64,000 nucleotides of DNA, from NCBI RefSeq assembly GCF_030694375.1, contig NZ_JAUXYL010000027.1:36133-100132 (forward strand). Reading direction: 5' to 3'. Below are positions 36,114 to 43,963 of this stretch, piece by piece (the first letter of the stretch is position 1; every line of letters begins with the position of its first letter). The translations under genes and the position numbers were made by a program. The notes beneath the pieces are model-generated. The model saw only the letters and a list, made by a program, of their open reading frames with translations, did no database searches and had not been told where the DNA came from. Source of the stretch: Algoriphagus sp. (GTDB lineage: Bacteria; Bacteroidota; Bacteroidia; Cytophagales; Cyclobacteriaceae).

Positions 36114-36587
36114 ATGAGCACGCAGCAAGAAGAAAAAATTAGAATTCTGTACGTCGACGATGAGGAAAATAATCTTCAGGCGTTTAAGGCTACTTTCAGA
36201 AGGGATTACAAAATATTTCTTGCAATCTCCGCCAAGGAAGGCACCGAAATACTTGAAAAAGAGGAGATTGACATCATAATCACTGATCAAAGAATGCCTG
36301 AAAAGACAGGTGTGGAGTTTTTAGAAGATATTATCCCAATTTATCCAAAGCCTATTCGAGTTCTCCTTACCGGATACACTGATATTCAGGCTGTAATCGA
36401 CGCTATCAACAAAGGCCAAGTCTACCACTACCTTACCAAACCTTGGGAAGAAGATTACCTCAGAACGGTGATCAAAAACGCATTTGAGGTCTACTCGCTC
36501 AGGAGGGAAAATGAAAGATTAACCGATGCATTGCTCAAGGCAAATGAGCAACTGGAATTTCTTCTTCGCCAGAATTTACTTTCCTGA
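36114..36587 (+). CDS. stand-alone response regulator receiver protein
   Basis: 157 aa from the ATG at 36114 (MSTQQEEKIR); an upstream TTG is possible but weaker. A single receiver domain (about 8-125) with acidic DDEEN, acceptor Asp in DIIITDQRMPEKTG, Thr in VLLTGYTD and Lys in LTKPWEED, plus a C-terminal coiled-coil helix (LRRENERLTDALLKANEQLE). It is paralogous to the receiver of the hybrid kinase at 29757-30866 across nearly the whole domain. It is divergent from the ThiF-nitroreductase operon, sharing its 187-bp promoter region, so it is probably part of the same phosphorelay. It ends 2 bp from the convergent ald gene. Confidence 0.92.
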   Translation: MSTQQEEKIRILYVDDEENNLQAFKATFRRDYKIFLAISAKEGTEILEKEEIDIIITDQRMPEKTGVEFLEDIIPIYPKPIRVLLTGYTDIQAVIDAINKGQVYHYLTKPWEEDYLRTVIKNAFEVYSLRRENERLTDALLKANEQLEFLLRQNLLS

Positions 36588-36589
36588 TA

Positions 36590-37801
36590 TCAATATCTGG
36601 CAGCCAGCAGCAGCTGTAGTTCCTTGTGATTTAATCCAAACTTTCGTGCTAAAAACGCATTTGTAAGACTACCTCGATAGGTATAGACTCCACGCAGGAA
36701 CCACTTGTAGTTGAAAATCATTTCTTCTGCCCCACCCAAATCAGCCATCTGTAGAATAAGTGGAGTAAAAATATTACTCAGCGAATAAGAGGCCGTTCTT
36801 GCCACCCGGGAAGCGATGTTGGGTACGCAGTAGTGGATAACGTCATGCATTTTGTAAACCGGCTCATCATGAGTGGTCATTCGTGCTGTCTCTATACATC
36901 CCCCTTGGTCAATTCCTACATCGATGATTATGCTGCCATGAATCATATTGGCAACCATTTCCTCGGTAACCACAATCTTATTTCTTCCTTTTTCCGCGCG
37001 TAAGGCACCAATCACTACATCGGCTTCTGAGAGTGCCTGACCTAAACTAAAATTATCAATAGTAGAGGTGTAAATCTGCTGACCCAAAAGCTGCTTGATT
37101 CGTCTAAGCTTGTAAATATGGTTGTCAAATACTTTGATGTTTGCTCCCAATCCAATGGCAGTTCGGGCTGCATATTCGGCCACAGTACCCGCGCCAATAA
37201 TAACAACCTGAGTAGGTGGAACACCCGTCACACCTCCCAGAATCATTCCCTTACCTTCATTTACGCTGGACAGGTATTCTGAAGCAATGAGCATAACGGT
37301 ACTTCCGGCAATTTCTGCCATGGCTCTAACTACTGGCATTCCCCCAACTTTGTCTTCGAGATATTCAAAAGCTACTGCAGTAATCTTTTTTTCATTGAGT
37401 GCTTTAATAAACTCGGCATCTTGCTTTTCCAATTGTAACGCAGAAATCAAACAGCTACCAGGAGACATTTCAGCAATCTCCTCCACACTCAAAGGATCAA
37501 CTTTCAGGACTACATCTGCCGACAGAACTTCCTTACGGGAATAAGCAATTTTTGCCCCTGCATCTGAATAATCCTGATCCTTAAACTTGGCACTTAGGCC
37601 TGCACCGGTCTCCACTATTACCTGAATATCATTATTACTCAGCAGTCCAACAGCTTCCGGCGTTAGTACAACCCGCTTTTCCTGTGAAGAAATTTCCTTG
37701 GGAATTCCTACATGAAGCGGCTTGGCACCTTTTTTTACCTGCAAAGGTGATTCTTTAGCAATCAGACTAACAGAAGTGAGTTCGCTTAATTCAGTTGACA
37801 T
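36590..37801 (-). CDS. ald: alanine dehydrogenase
   Basis: Cytoplasmic NAD-dependent alanine dehydrogenase/PntA-like protein, 403 aa from the ATG at 37801 (MSTELSELTS); the longer frame would run deep into tsaE. The N-terminal substrate domain has VGIPKEISSQEKRVVLTPEA, and the Rossmann region reads VIIGAGTVAEYAARTAIGLG. The third glycine of the usual GxGxxG is Ala here (GAGTVA). It interconverts alanine and pyruvate plus ammonia. It overlaps tsaE by 11 bp and is last in the porX-tsaE-ald series. A transhydrogenase alpha role is less likely because no beta subunit is adjacent. Confidence 0.9.
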   Translation of the reverse strand: MSTELSELTSVSLIAKESPLQVKKGAKPLHVGIPKEISSQEKRVVLTPEAVGLLSNNDIQVIVETGAGLSAKFKDQDYSDAGAKIAYSRKEVLSADVVLKVDPLSVEEIAEMSPGSCLISALQLEKQDAEFIKALNEKKITAVAFEYLEDKVGGMPVVRAMAEIAGSTVMLIASEYLSSVNEGKGMILGGVTGVPPTQVVIIGAGTVAEYAARTAIGLGANIKVFDNHIYKLRRIKQLLGQQIYTSTIDNFSLGQALSEADVVIGALRAEKGRNKIVVTEEMVANMIHGSIIIDVGIDQGGCIETARMTTHDEPVYKMHDVIHYCVPNIASRVARTASYSLSNIFTPLILQMADLGGAEEMIFNYKWFLRGVYTYRGSLTNAFLARKFGLNHKELQLLLAARY

Positions 37802-38222
37802 CTTGGGCGTGTTGAAGGGTGATGGTTCTATCTTGTTCAGAATCCGAGATAATCCTAATGAGCAAAAATTCATTCGGGAGAAATTGAGCGATTTTTTCAG
37901 CCCATTCAATCCAGCAATAATCGCCACTATAAAAATACTCTTCTATTCCGATATCCAAAGCCTCGGTAGGATCATCCAATCTATAAAAATCAAAATGATA
38001 AATTTTGATTCCTGAGGAAGCATCATATTCGTTGACGATCCCAAAGGTCGGGCTGCTTACCTGATCATACACGCCCATTTCTTTTGAAAGCGCCTTGATC
38101 ATGGTCGTCTTTCCGGCACCCATTTGGCCCTGAAAAACCCAGATCTTTTCACTACCCGCAAATGCAATAATTTGACGTGCAGCATCTTGAATCTGATCGA
38201 GTCGGTATTGAACGGTAATCAA
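37791..38222 (-). CDS. tsaE: tRNA t6A biosynthesis ATPase TsaE
   Basis: Small P-loop ATPase of 143 aa, part of the TsaBDE machinery that forms N6-threonylcarbamoyl-adenosine at position 37 of ANN-decoding tRNAs. Walker A GQMGAGKTTMIKAL is near residue 34. SPTFGIVNEY and IYHFDFYRLDDPTEALDIGI are family hallmarks, as is CWIEWAEKIAQFLP. Length is normal. It starts 7 bp after the porX stop and overlaps ald, indicating one transcript. Confidence 0.96.
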   Translation of the reverse strand: MITVQYRLDQIQDAARQIIAFAGSEKIWVFQGQMGAGKTTMIKALSKEMGVYDQVSSPTFGIVNEYDASSGIKIYHFDFYRLDDPTEALDIGIEEYFYSGDYCWIEWAEKIAQFLPNEFLLIRIISDSEQDRTITLQHAQDVN

Positions 38223-38229
38223 TGGTATT

Positions 38230-39789
38230 TTATCGTTTGGCTGTCAGGTGCACAATTGGCACAATCATTTCCTCCAAAGATATACCACCATGCTGAAAAG
38301 TGTCCTTATAATAATTGACATAATAATTATAGTTGTTTGGATAGGCGAAAAAATAATCCTCCACTGCAAAAACATACGAGGAAGAAACATTCAATCGCGG
38401 CAACTTTGCATCCTCAGGTTTTTTGATTTCAAATACCTTTCCGTGCTCAAAATTCAGGTTTTTCCCTTGCTTGTAACGGAGATTGGTCGTCACATTTTTG
38501 TCTCCGATGATTCGATAGGGTTTGTTTACTTTTTTGGTACCGTGGTCAGTAGTGACAATGACATCCGCTCCCGCACTTTGGATTTTTTTGAATAAATCAA
38601 ATAGTGAGGAATGCTCAAACCAACTTCGGGTAAGGGAGCGATAGGCCGACTCATCCGGAGCCAATTCACGGATCATTTTCATGTCAGTTCGGGCATGAGA
38701 CACCATGTCTACAAAGTTGTAAACCAGAATATTCAGATCATTCTGTAGGAAGGTGTGGAATTGATCCAAAACTGCCTTCCCCTGCTGGGTCTGAATGATT
38801 TTGTTGTAGGTAAACTTTATCGGAAGACGATTTTTGTCCAGATTGATCCTAATCCAATCTTCTTCGAATTTATTTTTCCCTTCATCAGAATCTTCATCTT
38901 CCCAAAGCGACGGATAAAATCGCGCCATATCCATTGGCATCATACCACTGAATAATGCATTTCTGGCAAAGGCAGTGGTGGTGGGTAAAATACTGTAATA
39001 AGTATCCTTTTCCTGCACATTGAAATATGGATTCAACAGATGCTCCAAAACTTCCCACTGATCCAAGCGAAGGTTATCGATCACGATGAGGAACAAAGGC
39101 TTTTTGTCTTTCAAAACAGGAAATACTTTCTCCTTCAAAACCCGGTGGGAAAGCAGGGGTTTATCGGTGTTTTTCTCCTCCATCCAATCCAAATAGTTGT
39201 CTTTGACAAATCTGGCAAAAGAGGTATTGGCCTCGGATTTTTGATTATCCAGGACCTCCAGCATGTTCTTGTTTTCTGTAGAATCAATCTGTAATTCCCA
39301 AAAAGTCAGCTTCCGGTATAGGTCAGCCCAGTCTCTGTGATCCTGTGCATCTCCTAAAGCCATACTGATTTGCATGAATTCCTGCTGATAATTCTGAGTT
39401 GTCTTGGTGTCGATCAGTTGTTTGTTCTGAAGGATTTTCTTTACCGAAAGCCAAATCTGACTTGGATTGAGCGGTTTGATCAGATAGTCAGCAATTTTGC
39501 CGCCTATCGCGTCGTCCATGATGTGCTCTTCTTCACTTTTGGTGATCATCACCACCGGAATCTGCGGCTTAATCTGCTTGATCTGCTGAAGGGTCTCCAA
39601 TCCCGTCATCCCCGGCATCATTTCATCCAAAAAAATCACATCAAAGTTCCGCTCTTCAACCTGTTCTATCGCATCTACACCCGAATTAACTGTAGTGATC
39701 GCATAGCCTTTTTGCTCCAAAAAAAGAATGTGGGGCTTAAGCAGGTCGATTTCATCATCGGCCCAGAGGATATTGAATTTTTGAGACAT
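38230..39789 (-). CDS. porX: PorX, type IX secretion response regulator with PglZ domain
   Basis: 519 aa from the ATG at 39789 (MSQKFNILWADDE). The N-terminal CheY-like receiver (about 1-120) has acidic DDE, acceptor Asp in VIFLDEMMPGMTG, Thr/Ser in VVMITKSEEE and Lys in YLIKPLNP. After a helical linker comes a PglZ/alkaline-phosphatase-like domain (about 200-515) with FLIVIDNLRLDQW, PTTTAFARNALFSGMMP, NFVDMVSHAR, TTDHGTKK and NYYKDTFQHGGISLEEM, carrying the zinc-binding Asp/His residues. In Porphyromonas and Flavobacterium, PorX pairs with the kinase PorY and controls type IX secretion. PorY is not in this window. It is first in porX-tsaE-ald. Confidence 0.95.
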   Translation of the reverse strand: MSQKFNILWADDEIDLLKPHILFLEQKGYAITTVNSGVDAIEQVEERNFDVIFLDEMMPGMTGLETLQQIKQIKPQIPVVMITKSEEEHIMDDAIGGKIADYLIKPLNPSQIWLSVKKILQNKQLIDTKTTQNYQQEFMQISMALGDAQDHRDWADLYRKLTFWELQIDSTENKNMLEVLDNQKSEANTSFARFVKDNYLDWMEEKNTDKPLLSHRVLKEKVFPVLKDKKPLFLIVIDNLRLDQWEVLEHLLNPYFNVQEKDTYYSILPTTTAFARNALFSGMMPMDMARFYPSLWEDEDSDEGKNKFEEDWIRINLDKNRLPIKFTYNKIIQTQQGKAVLDQFHTFLQNDLNILVYNFVDMVSHARTDMKMIRELAPDESAYRSLTRSWFEHSSLFDLFKKIQSAGADVIVTTDHGTKKVNKPYRIIGDKNVTTNLRYKQGKNLNFEHGKVFEIKKPEDAKLPRLNVSSSYVFAVEDYFFAYPNNYNYYVNYYKDTFQHGGISLEEMIVPIVHLTAKR

Positions 39790-39848
39790 GTGTATTTCCC
39801 TTTCTTTTAAAATTATAATTACTTTTGAGTCAATCAAATGAGCGCTGA

Positions 39849-41081
39849 TTGAAAAGCCAGAAAATAATTAATGATCCAGTTTATGGATTCATTACCATCC
39901 CGAGTGAGTTAATTTTCACAATCATTGACCATCCATACTTCCAGAGATTACGCCGGATCAGACAGTTGGGTTTGACAGACTTTGTCTATCCCGGTGCGCT
40001 CCATACCCGATTCCATCATGCCATAGGCGCGATGCATCTGATGAGTATAACGCTGGACAATCTACGAATTAAAGGCACGGAAATATCCGATCAGGAATAT
40101 GAAGCTGCCTTGATTGCAATTTTACTTCATGATATTGGACACGGGCCGTTTTCTCATGCGCTCGAATCCAGTCTACTCAAAGGAATTCCTCATGAAGCGC
40201 TATCGCTTATGACTATTGAACTCCTAAACGAACAATTAGGAGGTCAATTAGCGCTCGCTTTACGAATTTTTAAGAATCAATATGATCGAAAATTTCTGAA
40301 TCAATTGGTGTCCAGCCAATTGGATATTGATCGATTGGACTACCTTCAACGCGATTGTTTCTTTACGGGAGTTTCGGAAGGCACAATCGGGGCAGATCGA
40401 ATCATCAAAATGATGGCTGTCAAGGACGGACAATTGGTAATCGAGGAAAAAGGGATTTACTCCATTGAAAATTTCCTGAGTGCCCGTAGATTAATGTATT
40501 GGCAGGTCTACCTTCACAAAACGACTGTCAGTGCAGAAAAAATGCTTATCAATCTCATCCAAAGAGCAAAAAATCTCGCTCAAGCCGGAATGATATTTAC
40601 TGTGACTGAGGAGTTTGAATTTTTCCTCAAAAATGACTTCGAACTCAAAGACTTCAGAAATGACCGAAGAATCCTAGAAAGCTTTTTGAGTTTGGATGAT
40701 TTTGATATCTGGGGCGCAATCAAACTTTGGAAAAGCCACGAAGACTACGTGCTTCGCAATATTTCTCAGATGTTTTTGACTCGAAATCTTTTCAAGATTA
40801 ATTTGGTCAACGAGCCATTTTCAATCGCTGAACTTGAAGAAATGAAAGTTAAAACGCTCAAAAAGCTTCAGATACCTGCGATCGACATCGATTACTTTTT
40901 TTGTTCAGGCAAAGTGAGCAACTATGGCTATTTGGCTACCGATCGAATTAATATTTTGACCAAAAAAGGAAAGGTAATGGACGTGGCTTTGGCAGCAGAT
41001 TTACCGAATATCAAAGTAATGAGTAAGATCGTGGAGAAACACTACATATGTAAGGCTAAAAACCTAATTTTAACTAAATAA
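39849..41081 (+). CDS. HD-domain phosphohydrolase (dGTPase-like)
   Basis: Cytoplasmic metal-dependent phosphohydrolase of 410 aa. The best start is TTG at 39849 (KSQKIINDPVYGFI); the ATG eight bases upstream is out of frame and quickly stops. The HD signature is visible: RLRRIRQLG, HTRFHHAIGAMHLM and the metal ligands in LLHDIGHGPFSHALE, then SQLDIDRLDYLQRDC. Such proteins hydrolyse dNTPs or related nucleotides. It lies 15 bp upstream of lpxD, an arrangement seen in many Bacteroidota, so it is probably the first gene of the lipid A operon. Its link to lipid A is unexplained. Confidence 0.9.
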   Translation: MKSQKIINDPVYGFITIPSELIFTIIDHPYFQRLRRIRQLGLTDFVYPGALHTRFHHAIGAMHLMSITLDNLRIKGTEISDQEYEAALIAILLHDIGHGPFSHALESSLLKGIPHEALSLMTIELLNEQLGGQLALALRIFKNQYDRKFLNQLVSSQLDIDRLDYLQRDCFFTGVSEGTIGADRIIKMMAVKDGQLVIEEKGIYSIENFLSARRLMYWQVYLHKTTVSAEKMLINLIQRAKNLAQAGMIFTVTEEFEFFLKNDFELKDFRNDRRILESFLSLDDFDIWGAIKLWKSHEDYVLRNISQMFLTRNLFKINLVNEPFSIAELEEMKVKTLKKLQIPAIDIDYFFCSGKVSNYGYLATDRINILTKKGKVMDVALAADLPNIKVMSKIVEKHYICKAKNLILTK

Positions 41082-41096
41082 ACTCGTTAGCCAGTT

Positions 41097-42119
41097 ATGG
41101 AATTCACAGTAGGCCAACTTGCCGCACTTTTAGAAGGAAAAGCAGAAGGAGATGAAAATCAAACGGTAAACCGGCTTGACAAAATCCAAGATGGCAAATC
41201 GGGAGGAATCAGTTTTCTAGCCAATGAGAAATACGAGCACTTTCTGTACGAGACCAATTCAACTGCAGTCATTGTCTCAGAGGATTTTATTCCCGCAAAA
41301 CCATATAAAACCACATTGATACGGGTAAAAGATGCCTATGTGGGATTTACTAAGCTGCTGGAAGCATACACTCAATTCACCAAAGCCATGGTGGTGGGCG
41401 TAGAAGAACCCAGCTACATCCATCCTTCCAGTGTAATCGGCGAAAATTGTTACCGGGGGGCATTTTCTTACATCGGGAAAAATTGCCAACTGGGCCAAAA
41501 TGTAAAAATCCATCCCCAAGCATTCATCGGCAACAATGTAAAAATGGGTGATAATTGCATCATTCATTCCGGTGCCAAAATCAATTCCGATACGCAAATC
41601 GGTAACAATTGTGAAATCCTACCCGGAGCTGTAATTGGAGCCGATGGATTCGGTTTTGCACCACAGCCAGACGGCACATTCAAAGCAATCCCTCAAATCG
41701 GTAACGTAATATTGGAAGACGATGTAAGGATTGGCTCAAACACCACTATTGATTGCGCCACCATGGGCTCGACTATTATCCGCAAAGGGGTTAAAATAGA
41801 CAATCAAGTACACATAGCACATAACGTGATCATCGGCGAAAATACGGTCATTGCAGCTCAAACGGGTGTTTCCGGCTCAACTGAAATCGGAAAAAACTGT
41901 GTTATCGCAGGAAAAGCCGGAATTGTAGGACACATCAAAATTGCAGACCATACTACTATAGGAGCTAATACAGGGATCAGTAAATCCATCAAAAAATCAG
42001 GTCAGACACTATTTGGGTACATGTCCATGGACATGAAAGATTTTTTGAAATCCTATGCGCTATTCAAAAATCTGGATGAGCTAGAGAAGCGAATCAGAGA
42101 ACTGGAAAAAAAGGGCTAA
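41097..42119 (+). CDS. lpxD: UDP-3-O-acylglucosamine N-acyltransferase
   Basis: Cytoplasmic third enzyme of lipid A synthesis; adds the second 3-hydroxyacyl chain from acyl-ACP to UDP-3-O-acyl-glucosamine. It is 340 aa, a normal length. The N-terminal uridine-binding domain (about 1-100, with GGISFLANEKYEHFLYET) is followed by left-handed beta-helix hexapeptide repeats (IHPQAFIGNNVKMGDNC, IGADGFGFAPQPDG). The catalytic-type His lies in NQVHIAHNVIIGENT, and a C-terminal helix follows. It is followed by the repeat array and lpxC-fabZ. Confidence 0.97.
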   Translation: MEFTVGQLAALLEGKAEGDENQTVNRLDKIQDGKSGGISFLANEKYEHFLYETNSTAVIVSEDFIPAKPYKTTLIRVKDAYVGFTKLLEAYTQFTKAMVVGVEEPSYIHPSSVIGENCYRGAFSYIGKNCQLGQNVKIHPQAFIGNNVKMGDNCIIHSGAKINSDTQIGNNCEILPGAVIGADGFGFAPQPDGTFKAIPQIGNVILEDDVRIGSNTTIDCATMGSTIIRKGVKIDNQVHIAHNVIIGENTVIAAQTGVSGSTEIGKNCVIAGKAGIVGHIKIADHTTIGANTGISKSIKKSGQTLFGYMSMDMKDFLKSYALFKNLDELEKRIRELEKKG

Positions 42120-42154
42120 TTTTGTTGCCTTGAAATTCCGAAAGGAAAAAAAAC

Positions 42155-42262
42155 ATGAAATCAAGCATGACGAGTACGTCACACACTGGGATGATTATTC
42201 CCCATGCGAGATTCCCTGTCCGAATACAGGCGGGCATATGGCCTCTGAAGGGCAAATTATAA
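42155..42262 (+). CDS. putative leader mini-ORF U1 (35 aa)
   Basis: Begins MKSSMTSTSHTGMIIPHARF and ends PLKGKL. Its TAA is four bases before the next ATGAAA. Expression is unproven; it is listed because start, stop and spacing are conserved among U1, U3, U4 and the relative at 44741. Confidence 0.3.
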   Translation: MKSSMTSTSHTGMIIPHARFPVRIQAGIWPLKGKL

Positions 42263-42353
42263 TCATATGAAATGCCCATGAGAATAGCTTCTCACACAGG
42301 GGGATGATTATCCAGGGCATTCCATCTGACCGATAAAAAACAATTATAAACAG

Positions 42354-42440
42354 ATGAAATCGAGCATGACTAAAAAGTCACACACTGGGATGATTATCGA
42401 CCATGCGAGATTCCATGTGGCCTTAAAGAAAAAATTATAA
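42354..42440 (+). CDS. putative leader mini-ORF U3 (28 aa)
   Basis: Begins MKSSMTKKSHTGMIIDHARF and ends ALKKKL. TAA then ACAC then ATGAAA of U4. It is the shortest intact copy within the tandem block. Confidence 0.3.
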   Translation: MKSSMTKKSHTGMIIDHARFHVALKKKL

Positions 42441-42444
42441 ACAC

Positions 42445-42564
42445 ATGAAATCAAGCATGACCCAAAGCGACACACAGAGGGATGCCCCGAGCTATCGGGG
42501 AATGCATGCGAAGATTCCCTGTCCGACTACAGGCGGGCATATGGCCCTATTAAATCAATTTTAA
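42445..42564 (+). CDS. putative leader mini-ORF U4 (39 aa)
   Basis: Begins MKSSMTQSDTQRDAPSYRG and ends MALLNQF. TAA then ACAC then the lpxC ATG at 42569. The middle contains CCCCGAGCTATCGGGG, a hairpin absent from the other units, and shifts the reading frame relative to U1/U3 after the first six codons. Confidence 0.3.
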   Translation: MKSSMTQSDTQRDAPSYRGMHAKIPCPTTGGHMALLNQF

Positions 42565-42568
42565 ACAC

Positions 42569-43963
42569 ATGAAAGTAAAACAACATACCATTAAGAGACA
42601 GGTGGAGCTTTCCGGAGTAGGACTTCACACCGGGGTAGTTTCCAACATGACTTTCCTGCCCGCCCCTCCCAATCACGGCATCAAATTCCAGCGGATTGAT
42701 CTGGAGGGCAGACCTACAGTTGACGCAGATTGCGATTTGGTTGTGGATGTTTCTCGTGGTACAACTTTAGAACAAAATGGTGCAAGAGTTTATACCGTGG
42801 AGCATGTCTTGGCAGCATTGGTAGGACTTGAGATTGATAACGTGATGATTCAGTTGGATGGTCCTGAGCCTCCGATTATGGATGGATCCTCGATCCAGTT
42901 TATTGAGGTTTTGGAAGATGCCGGTTTTGAAGAACAGAATGCGCTCAGAAGATTTTTTGAAGTTCAAGAAAGCATCCAATATAAAGATGTCGCTCGCGAA
43001 GTGGAAATGGTAGCTCTTCCCACTGATAATTATCGCGTGACTGTGATGGTGGATTACAATTCACCGGTATTGGGAAGTCAGCACGCCTCTATTACAGACA
43101 TCAGCCAATTCAGGTCTGAGATTGCCAACTGCAGAACCTTCTGCTTCCTTCATGAACTTGAAATGCTCTATAACTCCAACTTGATCAAAGGCGGAGATCT
43201 GAATAACGCAATAGTAGTAGTCGATCGGGTCGTAGAAAAAGACGAATTGGCCAATCTGGCCAAAATGTTCAATAAGCAATCCGTAGAGGTCAAGAAGGAA
43301 GGAATTCTAAATAATGTAGACTTAAGATACAGAAATGAGCCTGCCCGTCACAAATTACTCGATGTCGTTGGGGATCTAGCCTTGGTCGGTAGGCCGCTTA
43401 AAGCACAAATTCTAGCTGCCCGCCCAGGGCATGCTGCGAATGTGGCCTTTGCCAAAAAGCTAAAAAGAGCAATGGAAAAAGCCGGAGCCTCCCATATTCC
43501 ACATTACGATCCAAAGCTCCCTCCGGTAATGGACATCAATCAGATCAGCAATATCCTACCGCACCGTTATCCATTTCAATTAATTGATAAAATTATCTAT
43601 CTGGATGAAAATGTGGTGGCTGGAGTGAAAAATGTAACGATGAACGAACCATTTTTCATGGGACACTTTCCCGGGAATCCTGTAATGCCGGGAGTACTTC
43701 AAGTTGAGGCAATGGCTCAAACCGGAGGTATTTTGGTCTTGAGTACCGTCGATGATCCGGAAAATTACTGGACTTACTTTCTTGGAATAGAAAATTGCAA
43801 ATTCAGAAAAATGGTATTGCCAGGCGATACCTTAGTTTTTAAATGTGAACTTTTGGCGCCAATCCGCAGAGGAATAGCAAAGATGAAAGGCGAAGCCTAT
43901 GTTGGAAATACACTCGTCTGTGAAGCTGTGATGACTGCCAGTATAACTCGAAAAGAATCATGA
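42569..43963 (+). CDS. lpxC-fabZ: bifunctional LpxC deacetylase / FabZ dehydratase
   Basis: Fusion of 464 aa typical of Bacteroidota. Residues about 1-305 are LpxC, the committed zinc deacetylase of lipid A synthesis: VELSGVGLHTG, zinc His in YTVEHVLAALVGLEIDNV, PEPPIMDGSSIQF, and LLDVVGDLALVGRPL, with a second His in ARPGHAAN. Residues about 315-464 are FabZ, the 3-hydroxyacyl-ACP dehydratase: ILPHRYPFQLIDKI and catalytic His/Glu in GHFPGNPVMPGVLQVEAMAQ. The fusion links lipid A and fatty acid flux. The start ATG is the terminal ATGAAA of the upstream repeat chain. The stop overlaps lpxA (ATGA). Confidence 0.98.
   Translation: MKVKQHTIKRQVELSGVGLHTGVVSNMTFLPAPPNHGIKFQRIDLEGRPTVDADCDLVVDVSRGTTLEQNGARVYTVEHVLAALVGLEIDNVMIQLDGPEPPIMDGSSIQFIEVLEDAGFEEQNALRRFFEVQESIQYKDVAREVEMVALPTDNYRVTVMVDYNSPVLGSQHASITDISQFRSEIANCRTFCFLHELEMLYNSNLIKGGDLNNAIVVVDRVVEKDELANLAKMFNKQSVEVKKEGILNNVDLRYRNEPARHKLLDVVGDLALVGRPLKAQILAARPGHAANVAFAKKLKRAMEKAGASHIPHYDPKLPPVMDINQISNILPHRYPFQLIDKIIYLDENVVAGVKNVTMNEPFFMGHFPGNPVMPGVLQVEAMAQTGGILVLSTVDDPENYWTYFLGIENCKFRKMVLPGDTLVFKCELLAPIRRGIAKMKGEAYVGNTLVCEAVMTASITRKES

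Larger units (their letters stand above)
42120..42568 (+). repeat. four tandem mini-ORF repeats upstream of lpxC
   Basis: Four head-to-tail units, each starting ATGAAA: U1 42155-42266, U2 42267-42353, U3 42354-42444 and U4 42445-42568. Shared blocks are ATGAAATCRAGCATGAC, CACACTGGGATGATTAT, CATGCGAGATTCC and, at the end, AAATTATAAACACATGAAA-like sequence. Every unit ends TAA-N4-ATGAAA (spacers TCAT, ACAG, ACAC, ACAC), and the last ATGAAA is the lpxC start codon itself. U1, U3 and U4 hold intact short ORFs; U2 is frame-broken. U1 and U4 also share CCTGTCCGANTACAGGCGGG. The block is non-coding in the usual sense or a chain of leader peptides. Confidence 0.8.

Noticed and set aside
36590..37801. 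NAD(P) transhydrogenase alpha subunit instead of alanine dehydrogenase
   Set aside because: No membrane or beta-subunit gene follows, and length near 403 aa matches soluble alanine dehydrogenase.
42120..42568. Tandem repeats upstream of lpxC as a CRISPR array or riboswitch
   Set aside because: Repeat units are 87-124 bp with conserved and variable blocks mixed, not repeat-spacer; no known riboswitch core is visible.
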